From the NCBI GenBank assembly GCA_050747525.1, contig JBOGOC010000034.1:1-20035 (forward strand): 20,035 nucleotides of DNA, given 5' to 3'. Source of the stretch: JBOGOC01 sp050747525 (lineage in GTDB: Bacteria; Acidobacteriota; Polarisedimenticolia; JACPZX01; DASXTC01). The translations under genes were made by a program, and so were the position numbers. Below, in pieces: positions 1 to 6,232 of the stretch. The notes beneath the pieces were generated by a model that saw only the letters and a program-made list of their open reading frames with translations, did not search any database and was not told where the DNA came from. The first letter of the stretch is position 1. Each line of letters begins with the position of its first letter.

Positions 1-4
1 CGCG

Positions 5-49
5 CGACCCGGCTCGTCGGTCATAGGGCCTCGGCAACCACTCCCCGCC
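5..49 (-). repeat. Left arm of a 45-bp imperfect inverted repeat
   Basis: The reverse complement of this stretch matches 240-284 at about 39 of 45 positions by hand alignment. The outer part is nearly perfect: 5-28 pairs with 261-284 with one mismatch. The inner part carries the core GGYGGGGAGTGGT. The arms enclose about 190 bp with no recognisable gene. This may be an intergenic repeat of REP or MITE type, but no transposase or target-site duplication is visible. Confidence 0.75.
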
Positions 50-239
50 GCCCGTCACGTTCTCCGAAACCTGTGCGCCGAACACTCCTCGAGCAGTCAC
101 GGGGCGTTGAAGCCGCAGGATCACGCCCTGCTGAAACGACCGAAGATCAAGACCACGTGAGCACGAGCGCGCGCAGTCTTGCTTGTTGGGCAGGCGGCGG
201 GGATGTGGTCTCGGTGGCCCGACGTATCGCGAGCCGCCC
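50..239. other. Stretch without a recognisable gene
   Basis: The short open frames here (for example around 73-369) have low-complexity Arg/Gly/Ala-rich translations, no ribosome binding site and no family resemblance. I read them as chance frames in GC-rich DNA. A weak echo of the repeat core (GGGGATGTGGTCTC, near 199-212) is visible but too degenerate to call. No tRNA or other RNA fold was recognised. Confidence 0.5.
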
Positions 240-284
240 GGTGGGGAGTGGTCGAAGCGGCCCTATGAGCGACGAGCCGGGTCG
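240..284 (+). repeat. Right arm of the 45-bp imperfect inverted repeat
   Basis: This arm begins with the core GGTGGGGAGTGGT (240-252) and ends with a segment (261-284) that mirrors 5-28. The same core recurs inverted at 343-354 as a 12-nt variant and directly at 20011-20023. That suggests a dispersed repeat family rather than a single hairpin. Confidence 0.75.
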
Positions 285-301
285 AGGAGCGAATGGAGGG
301 A

Positions 302-327
302 GCGCTCGTGGCCAACGCCACGAGCGC
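302..327 (-). terminator. Perfect 11-bp hairpin, possible terminator or repeat stem
   Basis: Arms 302-312 and 317-327 are perfectly complementary around a 4-nt loop (CAAC on the plus strand). The hairpin begins 56 nt past the stop of the minus-strand HAD gene, a reasonable place to end that transcript. The minus-strand sequence after the stem is TCCCTCCATT and not a U tract, so it is not a canonical intrinsic terminator. It may instead be the stem of the local repeat element. Confidence 0.4.
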
Positions 328-342
328 GACCGCGCCGCGGAG

Positions 343-365
343 ACCACTCCCACCGGCGCCCGTGA
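343..365 (-). repeat. Additional copy of the GGTGGGGAGTGGT-family core
   Basis: The plus strand reads ACCACTCCCACC at 343-354, then a CGCCCGTGAC-like tail. This resembles 37-57 (ACCACTCCCCGCC followed by CCCGTCAC) and, in reverse complement, the copy near 20000-20023. It is inverted relative to the copy at 240, so 240-354 is itself flanked by inverted cores. Confidence 0.55.
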
Positions 366-382
366 CTGAAGGCAGGAGACCC

Positions 383-1093
383 TCAGACTCCCAGCCGATC
401 GGCCAGTTCCTGCATCGACGCCACGGTCCAGTCTGGATGCACGCCCGGCGGAGCGGGAGGGGTGGCCCCCTGCGAGGCCCGGCCCTGGCGCCGGTCCACC
501 CACACGGTGCGCAGCCCCAGGGAGCGGGCCGGGGCGTGATCGTGATAGAGGCTCTGTGCCACGTGGACCAGGGCGGACGGCTCGACGCCCAGCGTCTTCA
601 GCACCTCCAGCGCGCGACGGAACATCCGCATGTCAGGTTTGTACGCGCCCACCTCTTCGGCGGTCACCACCGCGTCGAAGGCCACACCCAGCAGCCGGCT
701 GGTGGCCGCGAACGATGCGCGGTCGACGTTGGACACCACCACCAGGCGAAAGCGGCCGGCCAGGCGCCGCAGGGCCGCGGAGGTGTCGGGGAACGCCGGC
801 CACAATCCCACCGAGGAGGCCAGCTCCTGCGCCGCTTCCCGATCGGGCTGCACCCCGAAGCGGGCGGACAGGCGAGCGTGCACGGCGCGAAGGATGACGG
901 GATAGGGCTGGCCCGGCATGGAGGCCTCGCAGGCGGGCTCGGCCTGCGCGAAGGCCTCGAGCAACTCCTCGTCTTCCGCGTCCACCCCGGCGCGCTTCGC
1001 CCAGGGACGCAGGACCGAGAGGATCCCGCTCTCCCAGTCCACCAGCGTCCCGTAGCAGTCGAAGGTGAGCGCCTGGATCGACTCCGGGTCCAT
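383..1093 (-). CDS. HAD-superfamily hydrolase, haloacid dehalogenase type II-like
   Basis: This 236-residue cytoplasmic protein belongs to the haloacid dehalogenase superfamily. Motif I is FDCYGTLVDWE, with Asp12 the expected nucleophile; the D-C-Y-G-T form is typical of the L-2-haloacid dehalogenase branch. Motif II is the VVVSNVDR region, motif III the Lys in EEVGAYKPD, and motif IV is replaced by HVAQSLYHDH, a form seen in many dehalogenase-like members. Length fits the family. The start ATG shares its A with the TGA of the upstream metallo-hydrolase gene (TGATG), so the two are probably translated together. The substrate cannot be read from the sequence. A 2-haloacid dehalogenase or a general small-molecule phosphatase are both possible; the family call is firm and the specific reaction is not. 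Confidence 0.88.
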   Translation of the reverse strand: MDPESIQALTFDCYGTLVDWESGILSVLRPWAKRAGVDAEDEELLEAFAQAEPACEASMPGQPYPVILRAVHARLSARFGVQPDREAAQELASSVGLWPAFPDTSAALRRLAGRFRLVVVSNVDRASFAATSRLLGVAFDAVVTAEEVGAYKPDMRMFRRALEVLKTLGVEPSALVHVAQSLYHDHAPARSLGLRTVWVDRRQGRASQGATPPAPPGVHPDWTVASMQELADRLGV

Positions 1094-2121
1094 CAGCGCT
1101 GGGGGGCCAGCTCGTCGTAGGCCGCCAGCACGACGTTCCCCAGCGAGCGGAAGCTCGGCTTGATGTCCGGGTACTCGTCCATCCTGATGGTGCGCACCGC
1201 CTCCACGCGGGACATCCCCTTCCCCACCGCCTGCTTCACCTTTTCTCTCACCTCGGCCAGGAAGGAGCGGGCCCGTCGCAGCCCCGCCAGATCGGTCACC
1301 GGCCCGTGCCCGGGGATCACGCGCACATCGGCGGGCACCACCCCCAGGATCGCGTCGATGTTCCGGATGATCCCGGCCACCGAGCCGCCTCCCGCCGTGT
1401 CCACGAAGGGGTACATGCCGTTGAAGAAGAGATCCCCCATGTGGAGAACCTTCTCGTCGCGCAGGTAGACCATGGCGTCCCCGTCGGTGTGGCCCGGCCC
1501 GGCATGGAGGATGTCCACCTGCCTGCCTCCGGTCCACAGGGTGATCTTGCGATCGAAGGTGATCCCGGGCGGGGCCGCGGTCTCGACCTTGAAGTCCTTG
1601 CTGAAGTCGAGGAAGAACTTGCCCAGCCCCACGTCCTTCTCCAGGGCGACGCGGTAAGGATCGTTCGGATCGGCGATGCCGGCGATCTCTTTCTGCATCG
1701 CCTCGATGCGCGCCGGAAACGTGGCCTTCACCTGTTCGGGATACTCCAGCAGGCGCGAGCGCACCGTGTCGTGCGCGACGATCTCCGCCAGCTTGATGAA
1801 CACGGGGTTCCCTCCCGTGTGATCGGCGTGGTAGTGGGTGTTCACGAGGTAACGGATCGGCTCGGTGGTGACCGAGCGGATCTGGTCCACGATCCCCTGG
1901 GCGACCGTCTCGTACTGATCGTCGACGACCACCACGCCGGCCCCCGTGGCGTAGATGGCGACGTTGCCCCCCTGCCCGAACAGGCACCAGGCGCGGTCGG
2001 TGAGCTTCTCCAGCTTGAAAGTCGGAGCGGGCGTCTCGGCCGGCGCGCCCTGGTGCGCGAGAGCCGGCATGGACGTCAGGACGAAGACGGACGCTACGAG
2101 CGCCGTCGTGTGCTTCCGCAT
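1093..2121 (-). CDS. Periplasmic metallo-beta-lactamase-fold hydrolase
   Basis: This 342-residue protein has a signal peptide (MRKHTTALVASVF... to SMPALA, probable cleavage after Ala22). The zinc ligands of the MBL fold are visible: HYHADH (His96, His98, Asp100, His101), GPGHT (His211), HMGDLF (Asp230) and IPGHGP (His272). A binuclear metal-dependent hydrolase exported to the periplasm is therefore likely. The family also includes cyclase-like, lactonase-like and SoxH-like enzymes, and I cannot assign a substrate. Start: an ATG at 2151 opens the frame, but ATG 2121 has a strong AGGAGGG at 2135-2129 with 7-nt spacing and begins a proper signal peptide. It also lies just after the predicted transcription start. 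The gene is first in a unit with the HAD hydrolase, which overlaps its stop by one base. Confidence 0.9.
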   Translation of the reverse strand: MRKHTTALVASVFVLTSMPALAHQGAPAETPAPTFKLEKLTDRAWCLFGQGGNVAIYATGAGVVVVDDQYETVAQGIVDQIRSVTTEPIRYLVNTHYHADHTGGNPVFIKLAEIVAHDTVRSRLLEYPEQVKATFPARIEAMQKEIAGIADPNDPYRVALEKDVGLGKFFLDFSKDFKVETAAPPGITFDRKITLWTGGRQVDILHAGPGHTDGDAMVYLRDEKVLHMGDLFFNGMYPFVDTAGGGSVAGIIRNIDAILGVVPADVRVIPGHGPVTDLAGLRRARSFLAEVREKVKQAVGKGMSRVEAVRTIRMDEYPDIKPSFRSLGNVVLAAYDELAPQR

Positions 2122-2128
2122 GATCGGG

Positions 2129-2135
2129 CCCTCCT
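2129..2135 (-). promoter_or_regulatory. Ribosome binding site that fixes the MBL start
   Basis: The minus strand reads AGGAGGG, 7 nt before ATG 2121. It selects this start over the in-frame ATG at 2151. Confidence 0.8.
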
Positions 2136-2149
2136 GAGTTGGGGCGCGC

Positions 2150-2179
2150 ACTCTATCGCGGCGTCCGACGGGGTGTCAA
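2150..2179 (-). promoter_or_regulatory. Sigma70-like promoter for the MBL-HAD unit
   Basis: On the minus strand, TTGACA (2179-2174) is followed after 18 nt by TAGAGT (2155-2150). This predicts transcription starting near 2143, just upstream of the Shine-Dalgarno at 2135-2129. The -35 is perfect and the -10 matches consensus at four of six positions. It overlaps the -35 of the divergent dinB promoter. Confidence 0.6.
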
Positions 2180-2201
2180 CGAGCCACCGAGCGCGTATAA
2201 T
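2173..2201 (+). promoter_or_regulatory. Sigma70-like promoter for dinB
   Basis: GTGTCA (2173-2178) is followed after 17 nt by a perfect TATAAT (2196-2201). The -35 hexamer lies on the same bases as the TTGACA of the divergent MBL promoter. The expected transcription start is about 2208, only a few bases before the dinB ATG. No LexA-type operator was recognised. Confidence 0.65.
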
Positions 2202-2210
2202 CGAGGCGAC

Positions 2211-3326
2211 ATGTCGCCCACCCGGACGCTGCCGGCACCCGTTCGTTCTTCCGATGCGGCCCCCTCCAGGCCACGAAAGATCATCCATCTGGACATGGAC
2301 GCTTTCTTCGCCTCCGTCGAGCAGCTCGACGACCCCGCGCTGCGGGGACGACCCGTGGCCGTGGGGGGCGATCCCATGGGACGCGGCGTGGTGGCGGCCG
2401 CCTCGTACGAGGCCCGCGCCTTCGGTGTGAAGTCCGCCATGCCCATGAGCCAGGCCATGCGACTGTGCCCCGAGCTGGTGCGGATCAGCCCGCGGTTCGG
2501 GCGCTACATCGAGATCTCGCGCCGTGTCCTGGAGATCCTGAAGCGATGGTCTCCGCTGGTGGAGCCGGCCTCTCTGGACGAGGCCTACCTGGACGTGTCG
2601 GCCTCCGATCGACCCGCCTCGGAGATCGCGACGTGCCTGCGCGAGCAGATCCGCGAAGAGCTCGGGCTTTCGGCCACGGCCGGCGTGGGCCCCAGCAAGC
2701 TGGTGGCCAAGATCGCATCCGACATGGGGAAGCCCGACGGCCTCGTGGTCATCCGCCCCGAGCGCGTGCCCACCTTCCTGGCGCCGCTCCCCGTCTCGCG
2801 CCTGCGCGGCGTGGGGCCCGTCACCGAGAAGAAGCTCCAGGCCATCGGCATCCGGACCATCGGAGACCTCGCGCGCGCGCAGGAGCGGCGCGTGCGGGCG
2901 CGGCTCGGCACGGCGGCCGCACCCCTCATCCGGCTCGCGCGCGGGCGCGACGAATCCCCCGTCGTCCCCGAGCGCCGCAGCGTTTCCATCTCGTGCGAGA
3001 GGACCCTGCCCGACGACACACGGGACCTGCGCACGCTGGACACCCTGGTGGAGCGATTCGCCTCGGAGCTCGCGTCCTCGTTGAAGGCGGACAGGATGGC
3101 GGCCCGCACCGTGATCCTGAAGGTGCGCTACGCGGATTTCACCAGCCTGACCCGCCGGCAGACCCTGCCGCACCCGTTCGACGACGCGCTCACGATCGTG
3201 AGGCTTGCCCGCGGGCTGATGGCGCGAACGCTCGCCGGCCAGAGGAAGGTCCGTCTCATCGGCGTGGGCGTCACCGGCCTCGTGGAGGCAGGCGAGCCGC
3301 GACAGCAGCCCCTGTTTCAGGGGTGA
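2211..3326 (+). CDS. dinB: DNA polymerase IV (Y-family translesion polymerase)
   Basis: This 371-residue protein copies damaged DNA as a low-fidelity Y-family polymerase. Visible signatures are HLDMDAFFASVE (metal ligand Asp28), SYEARAFGVKSAMP in the fingers, SLDEAYLDVS (Asp123, Glu124), GVGPSKLVAKIASD in the palm/thumb and GVGPVTEKKL, an HhH-like segment. The C-terminus ends QQPLFQG, which fits the sliding-clamp-binding motif. Start: ATG 2211 leaves about 27 residues before the conserved core and is the only plausible initiator there. It has only a weak GAGG before it and sits about 3 nt after the predicted transcription start, so the mRNA may be leaderless. The stop overlaps the GTG of the following TPR gene by 4 nt. 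Confidence 0.96.
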   Translation: MSPTRTLPAPVRSSDAAPSRPRKIIHLDMDAFFASVEQLDDPALRGRPVAVGGDPMGRGVVAAASYEARAFGVKSAMPMSQAMRLCPELVRISPRFGRYIEISRRVLEILKRWSPLVEPASLDEAYLDVSASDRPASEIATCLREQIREELGLSATAGVGPSKLVAKIASDMGKPDGLVVIRPERVPTFLAPLPVSRLRGVGPVTEKKLQAIGIRTIGDLARAQERRVRARLGTAAAPLIRLARGRDESPVVPERRSVSISCERTLPDDTRDLRTLDTLVERFASELASSLKADRMAARTVILKVRYADFTSLTRRQTLPHPFDDALTIVRLARGLMARTLAGQRKVRLIGVGVTGLVEAGEPRQQPLFQG

Positions 3327-4903
3327 GAGCGCCGCGTTCCGTCCTGGCGGCGATGTTTCTCGCGGCCTTCCTGCCGGCCTACGGGGCGGCCACCAGCCCC
3401 CCCATCGAGATGGAGCCGGGCGAACCTGCCCCCGGGACGGCCCCCGATCTGCTTCCCGCCTCCGCGTTGTGCGCGCGAGGCGAGCATCTGCTCCAGGACG
3501 GCGGCCGTGCCGCCCTGGTGCGTGCGCGCGAGATCTTCGGCGCGGTGACCGTCCGGCAGCCCGATCAGGCCTGCGGCCACGCCGGGCTGGCACGCGCGCT
3601 GACCGCCATCGTGCAGCGCGGCATCGAGCAGGACGACGCGCTCATCGAGCGCGCGGTCCAGGAGGCGCGGGCCGGCGTGCAGGCCGACGCGGGATCGGCG
3701 ATGGCCCAGGCCGCTCTGGCCCTCGCGCTGCTCGCGGATCTGAAGACCGACGAGGCGGCCAGAGCCTCGGAGCAGGCCATCGAGCTGGGCCGGGAGGCGC
3801 ACCAGGCGTGGCACGCGGCCGCCGCCTGCCGGGCTGCCGAAGGCCGCCTGGGCGCAGCCCGCGAGGCCGCCGAGCGCGCGCTCGCTCTCCGCCCCGATCT
3901 GCCATCCACCCATCACGTGCTCGGCAACATCCTGCTGATGGAGGGACGCTTCGGTGAAGCGATGGACTCGTATCTGCGGGCGCTGGTCCTCTCACCCGAG
4001 CACATGCCGTCGCGCTTCCAGATGGGCGTGGCGCTCGAGCGTGCGGGACGGCTCGACGAGTCCACGAAGATCTTCTCCCAGGTGCTGGACCGCCACCCGG
4101 AGGACGCGGGGCTCGCGCATCTGTTCATGGCCCACTCCCTCATCCTGCGTAACAGCCCCGACGCCGCGCTCACGCTTCTGGATCGGGCGACCATGACCAA
4201 CCGGCGCGGGCTGGGGGCCGGCACGGTGCGGTACTTCCAGGGGATGTGCCTCGAGATGCTGAAGCGCCGCGAAGAAGCGGCGCAGGCCTACAACGAAGTG
4301 ATCGAGCGGTACCCTGATGCCACGACGGGCCCGTCCTCCTCCGAGCGTGTCGCGGATGAGGCGTACCTCGGCCTGGCGCGGCTCCACTTCGCCCAGGGCC
4401 ACGTGGAGGAAGCAGCCGCGGTGATGGAGCAGGGAGCGCGCCGGCCTGGGTCCGGCCCGGATCTTCTGCTGCGGCTGGCCGGCCTCTTCCAGGACTACCG
4501 CATGCCCGAGCGCGCCGCGCCGCTTCTCGAGAGCGCCTGTGCCGGGCCCGTTCGTCCCCTCACCGCGGGGGCCGCTCTGGAGGCCTGCGTCGCCTGGGCG
4601 CGCCACGCGCGCGGCGCGGGGGACCAGGCAGGACTCGCGCGCCTTGCCGACGCTCTGAAGGCCGGAACGCCCGACCTGGAACGCCTCGATGACTTCGTGC
4701 ACGACGTGGCCGCCATGAGGGCCCTCTCCATCGCCGGGCGCGGGGACGAGTCGCTCGCGTGGCTCCGGCGGGCCATCGGCCGCGGGTACCATCAAGTTGA
4801 ATGGATCCGGAACGACCCCGAATTGCAGGCCCTGCGCCAGGCCAGAGGGTTCGACGCGACCATCCGCTCGGCTTCCCCGCTCTCCCCATCCCCTTCCAAG
4901 TGA
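3323..4903 (+). CDS. Secreted tetratricopeptide-repeat protein
   Basis: This 526-residue protein has a probable signal peptide (MRAPRSVLAAMFLAAFLPAYG, cleavage near residues 21-24) followed by helical repeats. Clear TPR units cover about residues 125-290, for example AWHAAAACRAAEGRLGAARE and THHVLGNILLMEGRFGEAM, with further repeats near 300-360 and a weaker helical C-terminal half. The end (DESLAWLRRAIGRGYHQVEW, then NDPELQALRQARGFD) is a common TPR-array terminus. It probably acts as a periplasmic scaffold; no enzymatic domain is seen. Start: GTG 3323 forms GTGA with the dinB stop and gives a basic N-region. ATG 3353 is an alternative but lacks a binding site. Co-transcription with dinB is likely, but a functional link is not evident. 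Confidence 0.82.
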   Translation: MRAPRSVLAAMFLAAFLPAYGAATSPPIEMEPGEPAPGTAPDLLPASALCARGEHLLQDGGRAALVRAREIFGAVTVRQPDQACGHAGLARALTAIVQRGIEQDDALIERAVQEARAGVQADAGSAMAQAALALALLADLKTDEAARASEQAIELGREAHQAWHAAAACRAAEGRLGAAREAAERALALRPDLPSTHHVLGNILLMEGRFGEAMDSYLRALVLSPEHMPSRFQMGVALERAGRLDESTKIFSQVLDRHPEDAGLAHLFMAHSLILRNSPDAALTLLDRATMTNRRGLGAGTVRYFQGMCLEMLKRREEAAQAYNEVIERYPDATTGPSSSERVADEAYLGLARLHFAQGHVEEAAAVMEQGARRPGSGPDLLLRLAGLFQDYRMPERAAPLLESACAGPVRPLTAGAALEACVAWARHARGAGDQAGLARLADALKAGTPDLERLDDFVHDVAAMRALSIAGRGDESLAWLRRAIGRGYHQVEWIRNDPELQALRQARGFDATIRSASPLSPSPSK

Positions 4904-5052
4904 TGGACTGACAAGAGCTTCCTGTGATACGGTCGGCCTATTCGAGCCTCGCCGCACCCCGCTGAAAGGGGGGGCCACGGCCGCAACCCCGACGCTCTTG
5001 CCGGGTCCAATGGAGGGGGGGACTCGTTCCCGCCAAAGGAGACGGCGGCGAC
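4904..5052 (+). promoter_or_regulatory. Leader region before the cohesin/dockerin unit
   Basis: This 149-bp gap is the only one of any size between dinB and the end of the ABC permease gene, so it is the natural place for a promoter of the cohesin/dockerin unit. I do not see a well-spaced -35/-10 pair. CTGACA at 4908-4913 has no good -10 at 16-18 nt. AAAGGAG at 5035-5041 is the ribosome binding site of the next gene, with 11-nt spacing. No terminator or riboswitch was recognised. Confidence 0.35.
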
Positions 5053-5685
5053 ATGGGGAGCAGGATGGGCATGGAGCGCACGCTGGCGCTGGGTGCCTGC
5101 CTGGCGGCGTGCCTCATGGCCACCGGATGCGACGGTGGTGATGGAGGCGAGTCCCGTCCGTCCGGCCTGACGGTCTCCATGACAGCCGCACCCCCGCCGC
5201 CGGGCCAGGACGTCGTCTGGATGGACGAAGGGGGGCGCACCGGGGACCTCCTGCTCGTGGATATCCTGGCGCGCGACATCGGTCAGGCCTTCGACGCCTT
5301 CGAGATCGAGATCTCGTTCGATCGCCTGAGACTTCAGGCGCGCAGCTCCGCCGAAGGAGGGGCCCTCGACGCCTGCACCGGGCTCCCGATCCTGCACAGC
5401 GACAACATCGGCAACGGCGGCGCGGCCGCCACCGGGAAACTGCTGGTGAGCGGCGTCTCCACCGAGCCCCCCGGCACCACGAACTGCACGGTGCCGGGAA
5501 CGCGCGTGCTGGCGCGCGTCACCTTCGCGGCGATCGCCGAGGGCTCCTCGGACCTCGACTTCGTTCCCTTCGACAACGATCCCATGGACCCGCGCGGTTC
5601 CCGCCTGTTCGGCACCGGAGAAGGGCTCCCCGTCGCGGCGGTGAGCTTCTTCGACAGCCAGGCAACCGTCACCGGATCCCGGTAG
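5053..5685 (+). CDS. Cohesin-like domain lipoprotein
   Basis: This 210-residue exported protein is probably lipid-anchored. The N-terminus has a hydrophobic stretch (LALGACLAACLMATG) ending at Cys26, with a Gly/Asp-rich linker after it; Cys20 (LAAC) is an alternative lipobox. The rest, about residues 38-208, resembles a cohesin-type beta sandwich: an early strand LLLVDILARDIG, then FEIEISFDRLRLQ at the usual 'YDP..L' position, the strand LLVSGVS, and VLARVTFAAIAEGSSDLDF near the end. Cohesins bind dockerins, and a dockerin closes the protein encoded two genes downstream. This is therefore a candidate surface receptor. The match is by pattern and is more divergent than that of the next gene. 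Start: ATG 5053 follows AAAGGAG at 11 nt; ATG 5068 or 5074 are alternatives that keep the lipobox. Confidence 0.75.
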   Translation: MGSRMGMERTLALGACLAACLMATGCDGGDGGESRPSGLTVSMTAAPPPPGQDVVWMDEGGRTGDLLLVDILARDIGQAFDAFEIEISFDRLRLQARSSAEGGALDACTGLPILHSDNIGNGGAAATGKLLVSGVSTEPPGTTNCTVPGTRVLARVTFAAIAEGSSDLDFVPFDNDPMDPRGSRLFGTGEGLPVAAVSFFDSQATVTGSR

Positions 5686-5686
5686 C

Positions 5687-5692
5687 GGGAGG
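5687..5692 (+). promoter_or_regulatory. Ribosome binding site supporting a TTG start
   Basis: GGGAGG lies 6 nt before TTG 5699 and immediately after the stop of the preceding gene. It is the main support for initiating the second cohesin-like gene at TTG. Confidence 0.7.
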
Positions 5693-5698
5693 CGCATC

Positions 5699-6232
5699 TT
5701 GACCCTGAGACGGGCCCTCATCGGGTTGACGCTGCTGATGGCCGCGGCGCGCCCCGCGCACGCGGATCGTTTCGCGCCGCCGGCCGTGCGTCCCGACCTC
5801 ACCGTCTCGGCAAGGCCGAGCAGCACGCGCCCCCAGGTGGGGAGCGTGATCAAGGTGCGCGTCGAGGTGCGTGGAGCCAGGCAGGTGGGAAGCGTGCCGT
5901 TCTCTCTCGCCTACGACCCCGCCATCCTGGAGTTCGTCCCCGAGGCCTCGACGCAGGGAAGCTTCCTACGGAAGGATGGCGCGGCGACTTCCTTCCTGGC
6001 GCAGGCGGGAACCGACCGTGAGGGCCGCACCACGGTGGTGGTGGGGCTGTCGCGGCTCGGCACCGGCACCGGAGCCAGCGGATCCGGAGTCCTGTGCGAG
6101 CTGACCTTCCGGGTGCGCGCTCCGGGGGCCGCACCCCTCACCTTCGTGCGCGCGCGCGCCCTCTCTCCATCGGCCCGGCCGATGGAGGCCCGGTTCATCG
6201 GCACCTCGCTCCATGCCAGGAGGCCCCGATGA
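5699..6232 (+). CDS. Secreted cohesin-domain protein
   Basis: This 177-residue protein has a signal peptide (MTLRRALIGLTLLMAAARPAHA, cleavage after Ala22). Residues about 34-165 form a recognisable cohesin domain: an opening LTVSARPSSTRPQVGSVIKV, then VPFSLAYDPAILEFV, GSFLRKDG, a central GRTTVVVGLSRLG strand and the closing VLCELTFRVRAPG. The same type of cohesin module also occurs in some secretion-system proteins. No lipobox, transmembrane helix or anchoring signal is seen, so it is either soluble or held by partners. Start: TTG 5699 has GGGAGG 6 nt before it. The stop overlaps the ATG of the protease gene (ATGA). It lies between the lipoprotein and the dockerin protease and is a candidate binder of that dockerin. 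Confidence 0.82.
   Translation: MTLRRALIGLTLLMAAARPAHADRFAPPAVRPDLTVSARPSSTRPQVGSVIKVRVEVRGARQVGSVPFSLAYDPAILEFVPEASTQGSFLRKDGAATSFLAQAGTDREGRTTVVVGLSRLGTGTGASGSGVLCELTFRVRAPGAAPLTFVRARALSPSARPMEARFIGTSLHARRPR
6218..6223 (+). promoter_or_regulatory. Ribosome binding site of the giant protease gene
   Basis: AGGAGG lies 5 nt before ATG 6229 and inside the end of the preceding gene. It selects this start over upstream in-frame codons reaching back to 6094. Confidence 0.8.

Noticed and set aside
1..365. CRISPR array or integron attachment array
   Set aside because: The repeat copies are few, inverted relative to each other and irregularly spaced, and no cas gene or integrase is present.
73..369. 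A small protein gene in the left gene-free stretch
   Set aside because: Low-complexity translation, no Shine-Dalgarno, and overlap with the inverted repeat arm and hairpin.
1093..2121. A metallo-beta-lactamase conferring antibiotic resistance
   Set aside because: The fold and zinc ligands fit a broad hydrolase superfamily, and nothing specific to beta-lactamases beyond the shared motif was seen.
2465..3322. A long plus-strand reading frame overlapping dinB, joined to the TPR protein
   Set aside because: Its translation across dinB is Arg/Ala/Gly/Pro-rich shadow coding. The TPR protein starts at GTG 3323 with a signal peptide.
4957..4975. A terminator hairpin after the TPR gene
   Set aside because: The CCCC/GGGG pairing is only about 4 bp with no U tract, too weak to support.
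6094..6228. An N-terminal extension of the protease to 6094
   Set aside because: It lies inside the cohesin gene. ATG 6229 has AGGAGG at 5 nt and starts a proper signal peptide.
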